DNA of 64,000 bases from Acidovorax sp. DW039 (GTDB lineage Bacteria; Pseudomonadota; Gammaproteobacteria; Burkholderiales; Burkholderiaceae_C). Positions within the stretch are counted from its first letter, which is position 1. Every line of letters begins with the position of its first letter. A program made the translations under genes and the position numbers. The notes under the pieces are model-generated. The model did no database searches, was not told where the DNA came from, and was given only the letters and a program-made list of their open reading frames with translations. Location: contig NZ_AP029019.1 of NCBI RefSeq assembly GCF_037101375.1, positions 1,798,001 through 1,862,000 on the forward strand, given 5' to 3'. Positions 36,915 through 45,322 of this stretch are shown one piece after another.

Positions 36915-38162
36915 ATGAAGAAGCAGGTATTGATTGCTGGCGGCGGCATTGGCGGCATGGCGGCTGCGCTGGCGGCATCGCGCGCCGGGTGGGATGTGCG
37001 GCTGTATGAACGGGTGGCGCAGTTTTCAGAAGTAGGGGCCGGGGTGCAACTGGGCCCCAACGTGGTGCGCTGCCTGCAGGCCTGGGGCCTGCAAAAGGCG
37101 CTGCAGCAGGTGGCGGCGTTCCCGGACAAGCTGCAGGTGCGCTGTGCACTCAGCGGCAAAGAGCTGGGCGTCTTGCCGCTTGGGCGCACTACCGTGCAAC
37201 GTTACGGCGCTGCCTATGCCACCATTCATCGCGCAGATCTGCATGGGCTGTTGCACGGTGGTGTGCAGCGCTACACCGATGCACAGCTGTACCAGGGCGT
37301 GGGCATCGAATCCTTTGCCGACGCCAGCGGCCAGGCAGGCCGGGCTGGTGTAGTGCCGGGCGCCGAAACGGTGGTCTCCGTGAGCACCACCGAGGGCAAG
37401 GAGATTGAGGGCGATGCGCTGATTGGTGCGGACGGCTTGTGGAGCCGCACCCGCTTGCTGCTGCTGGGCGCGCAGGCGCCGCGGGTCACGGGGCATCTGG
37501 CTTATCGCGCGCTGGTGCCGCAAAGCGCGCTACCCCCTTCGCTGCGCACCCGCCACGTCACGGCCTGGCTCGGGCCGCGGCTGCACATGGTGCAGTACCC
37601 CGTGCGCCGTGGTGAGCTGCAGAACCTGGTGGTCATTGTGCAGGGCCGGGCACCGGCCAACCTGGAGGAATGGGACCACGACGCCAATGCCCGCGACCTG
37701 GAAGCCGCCTTGCTGGGCACCAGCACCGCCTTGCAGCACGCCGTGCACAGCGTAGAAGCTGCAGGCCGTGGCTGGAGACTGTGGCCATTGTGTGACCGCC
37801 CACCTGTGCGCAGCGCCGACGACATGGCCCGGGGCCTGGTGGCCCTGCTGGGGGATGCCGCCCACCCCATGCGCCCTTATCTGGCCCAAGGTGCGGGCAT
37901 GGCGATTGAAGACGCCGCGCAGGTGGAGAGGGCCTTGTCCATGCATGACCTGGAAGTGCCCTTGCGCCTGCGTCGCTATGCCGTCAACCGCTGGCAGCGC
38001 AACGCGCGGGTTCAGGCCCGGTCCATCCGCAATGGGCGCATCTTTCATGCCACGGGGCCTGTGCGCTGGGCGCGCGATCTGTCGCTGCGGCTGCTGGGCG
38101 AGAAGATTCTTGATGTGCCCTGGCTTTACCGGGGCGATGGAATGGATCTGCACAGATCGTAA
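36915..38162 (+). CDS. FAD-dependent aromatic-ring monooxygenase family protein
   Basis: A 415-residue flavoprotein of the PHBH/salicylate hydroxylase family. It has the dinucleotide-binding motif IAGGGIGGMAAALAASRAGW at residues 6-25, the second FAD motif GADGLWSR, and GDAAHPMRPYLAQGAGMAIEDA-type sequence near residues 313-334. It probably hydroxylates an aromatic or heteroaromatic acid using NAD(P)H. The substrate cannot be read from the sequence. It converges with an MFS transporter gene. It is too distant from the kyn operon to be assigned to tryptophan degradation. Confidence 0.88.
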   Translation: MKKQVLIAGGGIGGMAAALAASRAGWDVRLYERVAQFSEVGAGVQLGPNVVRCLQAWGLQKALQQVAAFPDKLQVRCALSGKELGVLPLGRTTVQRYGAAYATIHRADLHGLLHGGVQRYTDAQLYQGVGIESFADASGQAGRAGVVPGAETVVSVSTTEGKEIEGDALIGADGLWSRTRLLLLGAQAPRVTGHLAYRALVPQSALPPSLRTRHVTAWLGPRLHMVQYPVRRGELQNLVVIVQGRAPANLEEWDHDANARDLEAALLGTSTALQHAVHSVEAAGRGWRLWPLCDRPPVRSADDMARGLVALLGDAAHPMRPYLAQGAGMAIEDAAQVERALSMHDLEVPLRLRRYAVNRWQRNARVQARSIRNGRIFHATGPVRWARDLSLRLLGEKILDVPWLYRGDGMDLHRS

Positions 38163-38175
38163 TGTGTGCTCCTCA

Positions 38176-38222
38176 ATTTATAGCTTGCTACGCACGGTAT
38201 ATAAGCGCTAGGGCCTATTTTG
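38176..38222 (+). repeat. Dispersed palindromic repeat, copy 6 (overlaps MFS stop)
   Basis: ATAGCTTGCTACGCACGG, then ATAAGCGCTAGGGCCTATTTTG match the family core. The CTA at 38208-38210 within it is the TAG stop of the minus-strand MFS gene. Confidence 0.75.
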
Positions 38223-39614
38223 GTCACCAGGTTCTGAGGGGCCGGGAAGCCAGCGAAACGCAGCAGCAGCTGCGGCAAGCAGACCCGCTATGGTGAGCAG
38301 CACCGCCGTATAAGGCTCCCAGCCCCACCCCGGCGCGGTGGTGGCAGCCATGCCGGTGATCCACTGCATGAGTGCAACTCCCAAAAACATGGCCATAGTG
38401 AAGAGTGACATGGCCCGCCCCGTCATGGATGCGGGGTAGGCAGACCTCACGTCGGCGTACTGCAGCACCATGTAGCCTGACAGCACGCCCACGGCCAGTG
38501 CCCCGGCTACGTTCAGCCATGCCACATGGCTCCAGCCCATGGCGGCAAACAAGGCTCCCATCAGCAGCGTCAAACCCACCAGCCAGCGGCGGCGGTGCTG
38601 GGGGCCTGGGTCCATGCGCCCAAAAAGGGCGGGGCTGAAAAGGGAAACCAATGACATCACCGTGGCCACATGCCCGCTGGCCACCAGCGTAAAGCCATGC
38701 CGTTCAATCAGCATGGGCCCCAGCCACAAACCGCGCAGCGTCAGCATCGAGGCATAGGTCATCAGCGCCAGCAGCATGATGCCCACCGTGTGAGGCAGCA
38801 AGAAGAGGGCCCCAAACCCCCTGGCCGCCTGTGCAATGGATTCTCTGGGCACATCCCCTGGGTGGATGCCGCCATGGGCCGGAAGGGCTTGCGGCTCCCG
38901 TACCTTCCAGTAAATCAGCACCCATGCCACCGTAGCCAATGCCGCCAGCACGCCAAAGCCGGTGCGCCACGACGATTGCTGCACCATCCACGCCAGTGGC
39001 GTGCCTGTGAACAGCATGCCCAGGCCACCCACCCCCATGGCTACCCCGGACACTGCGGCAAACTTTGCAGGCGCAAAGTACCTGGCGATGAAGACCGTGC
39101 AGACCAAAAAGGCCGGAGAGCAGCCCACGCCAATCAGCATCTGGCCCAGCAGCACCCACCCGTAACCCGGGGCCAGGGCAGAGAGGCCGGCGCCCGCAAT
39201 GGCCACCGGAAACACCACCAGCACCGTGCGACGAAGCCCATAGAGGTCGATCGCTATGCCCATGAACAGTTGCATGGTGCCAAACGCAAACGCAAAGGCC
39301 CCCGCGAAAACCCCCAGCGCCTGTGCCGACAGCCCAAACTCCGCCCGCAAACTGGTGGCCATGATGGAGGTGATGGTGCGGAATGCCTGGCTGAGTGCGA
39401 AGCCGCTGACCAGCACCAGCAGCATGGCCCAGGCCTGTTTGTTGCCCAAAACAGAACCGGGATGAGCGGGATCAGCCTTGCCAGCCGGGCCAGCCGGATG
39501 GGATGGCGTTGCATGCTCAGGTGCAGGCCCGGTGGTGGGGGCAGATGCAGGCGATATGGCGGACGACCTAGCGGGCGACCTGGTGGGTAATTGAGAAGCG
39601 TGGTTGGGCGGCAT
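38208..39614 (-). CDS. Major facilitator superfamily transporter
   Basis: A 12-helix inner-membrane transporter of up to 468 residues. MFS features include the loop following helix 2, DLYGLRRTVLVVF, and a charged central loop. The first 60 residues are a proline/alanine-rich tail without clear homology and the true start may be as late as 39425 (MLLVLVSG). The substrate is unknown. The final residues QNRP and the stop codon come from a copy of the palindromic repeat. It runs convergent to the FAD monooxygenase. Confidence 0.88.
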   Translation of the reverse strand: MPPNHASQLPTRSPARSSAISPASAPTTGPAPEHATPSHPAGPAGKADPAHPGSVLGNKQAWAMLLVLVSGFALSQAFRTITSIMATSLRAEFGLSAQALGVFAGAFAFAFGTMQLFMGIAIDLYGLRRTVLVVFPVAIAGAGLSALAPGYGWVLLGQMLIGVGCSPAFLVCTVFIARYFAPAKFAAVSGVAMGVGGLGMLFTGTPLAWMVQQSSWRTGFGVLAALATVAWVLIYWKVREPQALPAHGGIHPGDVPRESIAQAARGFGALFLLPHTVGIMLLALMTYASMLTLRGLWLGPMLIERHGFTLVASGHVATVMSLVSLFSPALFGRMDPGPQHRRRWLVGLTLLMGALFAAMGWSHVAWLNVAGALAVGVLSGYMVLQYADVRSAYPASMTGRAMSLFTMAMFLGVALMQWITGMAATTAPGWGWEPYTAVLLTIAGLLAAAAAAFRWLPGPSEPGDQNRP

Positions 39615-39868
39615 GACGCTGCAAGCCTACCCGTTCGACGCGCCAGCGGCTGTCGCCTTCACGCCTGCCTATGGTGCGATGTTGGGTGCGATGTTTCCCT
39701 GCCTGCGCTGAAAACATTTGGTACAGGTTTTTCACGCCCCGATAATCTCGCCGGTCGGCGCGGGTCAACGCGCCACAGCGGCGCCCGTTAGAGGGAGGCG
39801 CCGTGCCATTTTTGAACATCCTCAAGAGTCGCCCGTGCGACCATTCCAACAGACTAGGAGGTCTCCCC

Positions 39869-40861
39869 ATGTTGTTCCACAACCCCTTGCACGGCCTGTG
39901 GGCCGTGTTGCTCTTGTTTTTTGGGCTGCTAGGCCCGGCCGCCGCCCAGCGTGGAGGGGACGAGGGTGCCTACCAGATTCTGAGCGCCAGCTATGGCACC
40001 CCCGAGCGCAGTGTGGACGTGACCGAGCGCCTGCGCCAGCTGGCCCGCAGCGACCAGACCTTCCGCGTGAGCAACGATGTGTTTGGCACCGACCCAGACC
40101 GTGGCCGCGTGAAGTCTCTGCGCATCTACGCCCGCGGGCCCAACGGTGGCACCCGCACGTTTGAGTACCGCGAAGACAGCTATGTCAACGGTGCCCAGTT
40201 CACCGGCTGGAGCAGCGGCAACTGGGGTCAAGGCGGCTCGCATGGCGGCCAGGGCAACGGGCGTGACGATGGCGAGTTCCGCATCCTGCAGGCGCTGTAC
40301 GGCACTTCAGAGCACTATGTGGACGTGACACGCCGCTTGCGCGATCTGGCCCGCCAGGACGGAGCCATCCCGCTGACCAACGACACCTTTGGTGTAGACC
40401 CCCACCGCGGCCAGCGCAAGACCCTGCGCATCTACGTGCGCACCCGCGACGGCCAGAACCGCATGTTTGAATACGCCGAAGGCAGCACCATCGACGGTGC
40501 CCGCTTTGTGGGCTGGGGTGGTGGCAACTGGGGTAACGAAGGCTGGAACGGTGGCTGGCACGGCGCGCCCGGTGGCAGCGGCGGCAGCTATGGCGGTGGG
40601 GGCTACGAGCGACCCAACCAAGGCTACGGTGGCCTGCAAATCGTTCAGGCGGTGTACGGGGCAGACAACCGCGTGATCGACGTGACCGACCGCGTGCGTT
40701 CCCGCGTCGCTGGCGATCGCCTTTCCGTGCGCGCAGACAACGAGCTGGCGGGCTACGACCCCACCCCTGGCATTCCCAAGATGCTGTGGGTGACCTACTC
40801 CATCGGCGGACGTGAATACCGCGTAAACGTGCGCGAATCCGAATATCTGCGCCTGCCCTGA
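39869..40861 (+). CDS. Secreted protein with three DUF3395-like repeats
   Basis: A 330-residue exported protein with a signal peptide ending AAAQ near residue 27. Three copies of a domain of about 75-80 residues follow, each with an A-x-YG opening, a DVT-x-R/L motif, a ND/DN position, GxDP-x-G, and a closing aromatic strand. Glycine/tryptophan-rich linkers join them, one containing GGWHGAPGGSGGSYGGGG. The repeat pattern resembles DUF3395 (DnaJC11 C-terminal) modules. Function is unknown; it may bind at the envelope. The ATG at 39869 follows AGGAGG with 7-base spacing, so it was preferred over an upstream in-frame start. Confidence 0.8.
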   Translation: MLFHNPLHGLWAVLLLFFGLLGPAAAQRGGDEGAYQILSASYGTPERSVDVTERLRQLARSDQTFRVSNDVFGTDPDRGRVKSLRIYARGPNGGTRTFEYREDSYVNGAQFTGWSSGNWGQGGSHGGQGNGRDDGEFRILQALYGTSEHYVDVTRRLRDLARQDGAIPLTNDTFGVDPHRGQRKTLRIYVRTRDGQNRMFEYAEGSTIDGARFVGWGGGNWGNEGWNGGWHGAPGGSGGSYGGGGYERPNQGYGGLQIVQAVYGADNRVIDVTDRVRSRVAGDRLSVRADNELAGYDPTPGIPKMLWVTYSIGGREYRVNVRESEYLRLP

Positions 40862-40939
40862 TAGCAGGTTGCAGACCAGCAGCACGCCCAAGCGCTCCTC
40901 GCCACAGAGGCAGGTGCGCAACGGCAGGCTGATACTGGT

Positions 40940-40998
40940 TTTGCTATAGAAAAAAGAGCTGCCAGCGCTTTTGTATCAAGCGCTGGCAGCTCTTTTGG
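40940..40998 (+). repeat. Dispersed palindromic repeat, copy 7, forming a bidirectional terminator
   Basis: TTGCTATAGAAA leads into a perfect 19-bp stem: AAAAGAGCTGCCAGCGCTT (40952-40970), loop TTGTATC, and its exact complement (40978-40996) ending in TTTT. It lies between convergent genes and has the A and T tracts needed to terminate both. Confidence 0.88.
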
Positions 40999-41038
40999 TT
41001 TGAAGACCGTGCTGTCGGTCTGTGGTGGCAGTGCTTAT

Positions 41039-41935
41039 TTACAGATTGGTGCGCAGGCGCCAGATTTCAGGGAACAGCACCACGTCCAGCATCTTGCGCA
41101 GATAGCTCACGCCACCTGTGCCGCCTGTGCCGCGCTTGAAGCCGATCACGCGCTCCACCGTGGTTACGTGGCGGAAGCGCCAGAGTCTGAAGGCATCCTC
41201 GATGTCGGTGAGCTTTTCGCCGAGCTGATAGAGGTCCCAGTACTTTTGCGGGTCGCGGTACACCGCAAGCCAGGCTTGCTCCACCGCATCGCTTTCCCTG
41301 TACGGCTGCGTCCAATCGCGCTCCAGGTGGCTTGCCGGAATGTGCAGGCCTTCCTTGGCCAGCAATTGCAGCGATACGTCGTACAGCGAGGGGGCCTCGT
41401 ACGCTGCCCGCACCTGGGCCAGCAGGTCAGGGCGGTGCTCATGCGGCTTGAGCATCGCGGCGTTCTTGTTGCCCAGCGAGAACTCGATGGCGCGGTACTG
41501 GTAGCTCTGAAAGCCACTGGAGTTGGCCAGGTACGGGCGCATGGCTGTGTACTCGGGTGGCGTCATGGTGGCCAGCACGTTCCATGCACTCACCAACTGC
41601 TCCATGATGCGGCTTACGCGGGCCAGCATCTTGAAGGCCTCGGCGCGTGTGCCGGTATCGGGGTTGGCAATGCGCGCAATGGCGGCGCGCAGCTCATGCA
41701 GCATCAGCTTCATCCACAGCTCGCTGGTCTGGTGCTGCACGATGAACAGCATCTCGTCGTGCGCGGGCGACAGTGGCTTTTGGGCGGTGAGGATGGCATC
41801 GAGCTGCAGGTAGTCGCCATAGCTCATGCTTTTGCTGAAATCGAGCTGGGCGCGCTCTTCGTGCACGATGGATTCAGGCAGCGCAGCGCCCGGTACTTCG
41901 CTGGCGGGTGCAGGGGTTTGAGAGAAAGGGCACAT
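41039..41935 (-). CDS. kynA: Tryptophan 2,3-dioxygenase
   Basis: A 298-residue haem enzyme that opens the indole ring of tryptophan to N-formylkynurenine. Family marks are [33 protein letters not shown] (with active-site His) and the C-terminal [12 protein letters not shown]. It is the last gene of the kynB-kynU-kynA operon, 18 bp after kynU. An alanine/proline-rich N-terminal segment of about 30 residues precedes the conserved part. Confidence 0.97.
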   Translation of the reverse strand: MCPFSQTPAPASEVPGAALPESIVHEERAQLDFSKSMSYGDYLQLDAILTAQKPLSPAHDEMLFIVQHQTSELWMKLMLHELRAAIARIANPDTGTRAEAFKMLARVSRIMEQLVSAWNVLATMTPPEYTAMRPYLANSSGFQSYQYRAIEFSLGNKNAAMLKPHEHRPDLLAQVRAAYEAPSLYDVSLQLLAKEGLHIPASHLERDWTQPYRESDAVEQAWLAVYRDPQKYWDLYQLGEKLTDIEDAFRLWRFRHVTTVERVIGFKRGTGGTGGVSYLRKMLDVVLFPEIWRLRTNL

Positions 41936-41953
41936 GGTGGTTTTCCTCCCCGA

Positions 41954-43264
41954 TCAGGTGACTGCGTGGGTCTGGTTGAATTCAGGCTTTTGCCATTCGC
42001 CGCTCTCCAGCACCTGGCGCAGGTGCTCCACGGCGTTCCACACGTCTTCAAAGCCGATGTACAGCGGCGTAAAGCCAAAGCGCAGGATGTCCTTGTGCGG
42101 GCCCTTGCCGCCGTCGCCTTTGCGGAAGTCACCAATCACGCCGCGTGCAATCAGCGCCTGCACGATGGCGTAGGCACCGCTGCCCTGGCCGTTCACGCCA
42201 GCGCCTTCGTCACGCGTCAGGCACACCTGCGAGCCGCGTTGGGCGTGCTCACGCGGCGTGGCAAAGCCCAGGCCGTGGCCCGCGCACCGCTCCTCCACCA
42301 GTTGGATGAACAGGTCGGTGAGCGCGAGCGACTTGGTACGCAGCGCGGCCATACCGCCCAGGCTCTGAGAGGCCGTGAACACATCCAGCCCGCACTGCAG
42401 GGCCGACAGGCTGATCATGGGCTGGGTGCCGCACAGGTAGCGGGTGATGCCCGGCGCGGGCTGGTAATCGGGCGTGAATTGGAAGGGCGCGGCATGGCCC
42501 CACCAGCCCGACAAGGGTTGCCAGAAGCGGTTGGCATGGCGCGGGTGCACCCACACAAAGGCCGGTGCGCCAGGGCCGCCGTTCAGGTACTTGTAGCCGC
42601 AGCCAATCGAAAAATCAGCATTCGCGCCCAGCAGGTCCACCGGCACAGCGCCTGCGCTGTGGGCCAGATCCCACACGCACAAAATGCCTTGGGCCTGCGC
42701 GGCGGCGGTGATGGCGGCCATGTCGTGCATCGCGCCGGTGCGGTAGTTCACGTGCGTCAGCATCAGCACGGCCACGTCGCTGGTCAGCGATGCGGCAATC
42801 TCCTCAGGCTCCACCAGCACCAGCTCCAGCCCGCGCTCCTTGCACAGGCCTTCGGCAATGTAGAGGTCGGTGGGGAAGTTGCTGCGCTCGCTCACGATGC
42901 GCTTGCGCGTGGGGCTGTCTTCGCGGGCAATGTTCAGCGCAGCGCTCAGCACCTTGTAGAGGTTGATGGAGGTGCTGTCGGTGCACACCACCTGGTCCTG
43001 GCCCGCGCCAATCAAGGGGGCGAGCTGGTTGCCCAGGCGCTGGGGCAGGTCAAACCAGCGGGCGGTGTTCCACGATTTGATGAGGTCTGTACCCCATTCG
43101 CGCTGCACCACGTCGGCAATGCGGGCGGGCGCAGCCTTGGGCAGCACGCCCAGCGAATTGCCGTCCAGGTAGATCACGCCGGGGGGCAGGGCGAAGTGGT
43201 CGCGCAGCGAGCGCAGAGGGTCTTGGGTATCGCGGGTGCGGCAGTCTTGCAGGGTAATGGTCAT
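41954..43264 (-). CDS. kynU: Kynureninase
   Basis: A 436-residue PLP enzyme that cleaves kynurenine to anthranilate and alanine. The PLP-lysine region reads GCGYKYLNGGPGAP, and substrate-site motifs such as LDGNSLG and WDLAHSAGAVPVDL are present. The start at 43264 (MTITLQD) was preferred; the frame extends upstream into a repeat. It lies between kynB and kynA. Confidence 0.97.
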   Translation of the reverse strand: MTITLQDCRTRDTQDPLRSLRDHFALPPGVIYLDGNSLGVLPKAAPARIADVVQREWGTDLIKSWNTARWFDLPQRLGNQLAPLIGAGQDQVVCTDSTSINLYKVLSAALNIAREDSPTRKRIVSERSNFPTDLYIAEGLCKERGLELVLVEPEEIAASLTSDVAVLMLTHVNYRTGAMHDMAAITAAAQAQGILCVWDLAHSAGAVPVDLLGANADFSIGCGYKYLNGGPGAPAFVWVHPRHANRFWQPLSGWWGHAAPFQFTPDYQPAPGITRYLCGTQPMISLSALQCGLDVFTASQSLGGMAALRTKSLALTDLFIQLVEERCAGHGLGFATPREHAQRGSQVCLTRDEGAGVNGQGSGAYAIVQALIARGVIGDFRKGDGGKGPHKDILRFGFTPLYIGFEDVWNAVEHLRQVLESGEWQKPEFNQTHAVT

Positions 43265-43278
43265 GGTCTTTGATGGGT

Positions 43279-43337
43279 TTTTGCTTCTTTTTTGATAGCT
43301 GCCTGCGCTTGTGGGGTAAGCGCTAGCGGTCAAAAAC
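43279..43337 (+). repeat. Dispersed palindromic repeat, copy 8 (kynB-kynU spacer)
   Basis: TTTTGCTTCTTTTTTGATAG, CTGCCTGCGCTT, a seven-base loop, then AAGCGCTAGCGGTC. It fills most of the 103-bp gap between kynB and kynU and could modulate expression between the two genes. Confidence 0.85.
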
Positions 43338-43367
43338 GTTTGAAAGGCAGGCGTAGGGAGATGCGGC

Positions 43368-44009
43368 TTACCCGAGCAGTGATCGAAGCACCGCCCGTAC
43401 GGGGGATGCATCGGCGGTCGTCAGCTTCAGTGGCAGCGCAATGAGTTCGTAGTCGCCCTCGGGCACGTGGTCTAGCACCAGGTTCTCCAGCACCCGCAGG
43501 CCCCGGCGGCGAATGACCTGGTGGCTGGGAAGCAGCTTGCTGTCGGCAGGGTCAATGCTGGCGGTGTCTATGCCCACCAGCTGTACACCCAGGTCGGCCA
43601 GCCGCTCGATGGTGGCGGGCGCATAGGCGGCGAGCTGGCCGTCCCACTGTGCCGGGGCCTGGGCATAGGTGCGCACCAGCACGCGGGCGGGCAGAGGGGG
43701 CAAGGCAGGGTTGATGGCGTGGGCAATGTGCTGCCACTCGATCAGCGGCCCGCAGCCAATGGCGTGGATGACGCGGCAGGAGCCCAGAAACGCCTCCAGC
43801 GCCACGGCCCCAATGCTCGCGCCGCTTGCGTCGTAATGCAGCGGCGCATCGGCATGCGCGCCCACGTGGGGCGAGAGCGTGATGGCACTGACATTGACCG
43901 GACAGCCGGGGCCAATGGTGGCGCACCACTGCTGGCTAAAAGGCGTATCGCCCGGAAACACCGGGCTGCCTGTGTGAACGGGGGGGGAAATGTCCCAAAG
44001 CTTTTGCAT
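43368..44009 (-). CDS. kynB: Kynurenine formamidase
   Basis: A 213-residue zinc-type cyclase-fold hydrolase that converts N-formylkynurenine to kynurenine. The metal motif HVGAHADAPLH near residue 50 corresponds to the family pattern HxGxHxDxP. The N terminus MQKLWDISPPVHTGSPVFPGD is typical. It is the first gene of the operon. No LRP-type regulator (kynR) lies upstream, unlike many kyn loci. Confidence 0.95.
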   Translation of the reverse strand: MQKLWDISPPVHTGSPVFPGDTPFSQQWCATIGPGCPVNVSAITLSPHVGAHADAPLHYDASGASIGAVALEAFLGSCRVIHAIGCGPLIEWQHIAHAINPALPPLPARVLVRTYAQAPAQWDGQLAAYAPATIERLADLGVQLVGIDTASIDPADSKLLPSHQVIRRRGLRVLENLVLDHVPEGDYELIALPLKLTTADASPVRAVLRSLLG

Positions 44010-44193
44010 GGGACGTGAAGGTAATGGCCTGGATTTTTTGTGGTGTCGGTTATTTCCAACAGTGGGAGATTTTTAGGGTGGGGTTTGCGTGGGGTGGTTG
44101 ACGGGGAGCGGGATGGCTGCTTGGGCGGTGTTGTCTGTAGCTGCGCATCCTGGGAATGGGGGGCTCAATAGCTGCTTTGGGCCCCAAGCGGAC

Positions 44194-44466
44194 CTAAAGG
44201 TTTACGACCTGCTCTTCCCAACTCAAGTGCGCAACAAGCAGGTGAACTTCGCCATCAGGATTGACGAAGATTGGACCGTTGCCCGCGAGTGCTGCCGACG
44301 GCACACGCGTAGAAATGAACTCTTCCGAGTTGTAGAAGAACACCCATCCATTTGGAGTTTCCGTAGTGAGTTCCGGCCGTATGGATAGAGCACAGCCTGC
44401 ATCCCGCTGCAGTTTTTCAATCTGTTCGCGCGCCAACGCTGTTGCTGCATCACGGGTGATAGTCAT
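44194..44466 (-). CDS. Immunity protein 35 (YrhB-like) candidate
   Basis: A 90-residue protein. The pattern of a helical N terminus, then GWVFFYNSEEF and ALAGNGPIFVNP with a C-terminal strand, resembles the Imm35/YrhB family, small immunity proteins of polymorphic toxin systems. It lies 33 bp downstream of another small gene in the same direction. No toxin gene is adjacent. The region has lower GC than its surroundings, which may indicate transfer. Family call is moderate; the direction and frame are well supported by composition. Confidence 0.65.
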   Translation of the reverse strand: MTITRDAATALAREQIEKLQRDAGCALSIRPELTTETPNGWVFFYNSEEFISTRVPSAALAGNGPIFVNPDGEVHLLVAHLSWEEQVVNL

Positions 44467-44499
44467 TTTGGAATGTCCCTCTTCTTGCTGGAAACTGTC

Positions 44500-44808
44500 T
44501 CACGGAGACACCCGGTCGTGAATTCTGACAATGCGACCGTGGCCGACGATGCCGCCCTCCCACACTCGAAACGTCGCATCGATAGGGAATCGAGGCAACG
44601 CCATCCCTGGGAACAGGAATTGAGCGCCGACCGTCAAGGTGTGTCCGGGCCGGAATTCAACCTGATGGGGAACTGTAATCCTCATGGAATACGCTTCATC
44701 TTCTGAAAGACTTAGAACTCCTCGGTACTCACCAGTAATCGCGTGCTGTCTACCACCCGCGTGAGAAGGAAAAAGCGTGATAACTGCATCGATTTCAGGT
44801 GTCATCAT
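44500..44808 (-). CDS. Small EF-Tu domain III-like protein
   Basis: A protein of about 102 residues resembling the C-terminal beta-barrel of elongation factor Tu. The opening DAVITLFPSHAGGRQH parallels the EF-Tu strand that begins domain III, and the ending FRVWEGGIVGHGRIVRI parallels FAIREGGRTVGAGVV. It has no GTPase domain. Such isolated domains are found next to immunity genes. Two Met codons (44808, 44805) could start it, and the frame extends 18 codons upstream. Function is unknown. Confidence 0.6.
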   Translation of the reverse strand: MMTPEIDAVITLFPSHAGGRQHAITGEYRGVLSLSEDEAYSMRITVPHQVEFRPGHTLTVGAQFLFPGMALPRFPIDATFRVWEGGIVGHGRIVRIHDRVSP

Positions 44809-44946
44809 GGGTGCAATCAAATGTCCGCTATCTGGCCGATAGCACTTCCTTTGCGGACGCATCCCTTACCTCCAAAAGCCAGCCAAAACAATCCACCCTC
44901 CCATCCCCTCTGACCTGAATCAACCGCCTGCGGAACTCCAATCGTA

Positions 44947-44967
44947 AAATGAGAACCAAACTCATTT
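44947..44967 (+). promoter_or_regulatory. Fur box candidate upstream of feoA
   Basis: AAATGAG and CTCATTT form a perfect inverted repeat separated by seven bases, 19 bp before the feoA ATG. It agrees with the Fur consensus of TGAGAAT half-sites and fits ferrous-iron transporter regulation. Confidence 0.78.
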
Positions 44968-44986
44968 GCACGAACACAGTCCCGCC

Positions 44987-45322
44987 ATGAAAACCATGCA
45001 AGAGGGTGCCGCCGCTGCCCTGCACCCCAGCGCACCAGCCGCCCCATTGGCCGCAGCCTCGGTGCCCCATGCTGCCTTGAGCCTGAACGGGCTGAAGCCC
45101 CGAACCCCCGCCTTGGTCACTGGACTGGTGCCCGCCCGCGACGGGCGGGAGCACAGCACCTTGCTGCGCCTGCTGGAGATTGGTTTTGTGCCCGGTGAGG
45201 CCGTGCAAGTGCTGGCCCGGGGTGCCTGGGGGGGCGACCCGCTGGCCGTGCGGGTGGGGCAGGCCACGTTTGCCCTGCGCCAGCAAGAAGCGGCCATGGT
45301 GCAAGTGCAGGTGCTGGCATGA
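44987..45322 (+). CDS. feoA: FeoA, ferrous iron transport accessory protein
   Basis: A 111-residue cytoplasmic protein with an SH3-like FeoA domain in its C-terminal 80 residues, including LLRLLEIGFVPGEAVQVLAR. It supports FeoB in Fe(II) uptake. The N-terminal 30 residues are a non-conserved alanine/proline-rich extension, so translation could begin at the second Met (44996). Its stop overlaps the feoB start as ATGA. Confidence 0.9.
   Translation: MKTMQEGAAAALHPSAPAAPLAAASVPHAALSLNGLKPRTPALVTGLVPARDGREHSTLLRLLEIGFVPGEAVQVLARGAWGGDPLAVRVGQATFALRQQEAAMVQVQVLA

Noticed and set aside
36915..38162. Assignment of the FAD monooxygenase as kynurenine 3-monooxygenase because of the kyn operon nearby
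   Set aside because: The enzyme is 3 kb away, on the other strand, and its sequence fits the salicylate-hydroxylase-like group; the kynBUA set leads to anthranilate and does not need it.
41000..43273. A 757-codon plus-strand open frame opposite kynA and kynU
   Set aside because: It spans two certain genes on the other strand and has no recognisable domains.
44089..44388. A 99-codon plus-strand frame opposite the Imm35-like gene
   Set aside because: The minus-strand frame has family resemblance and operon spacing; the plus-strand product has none.
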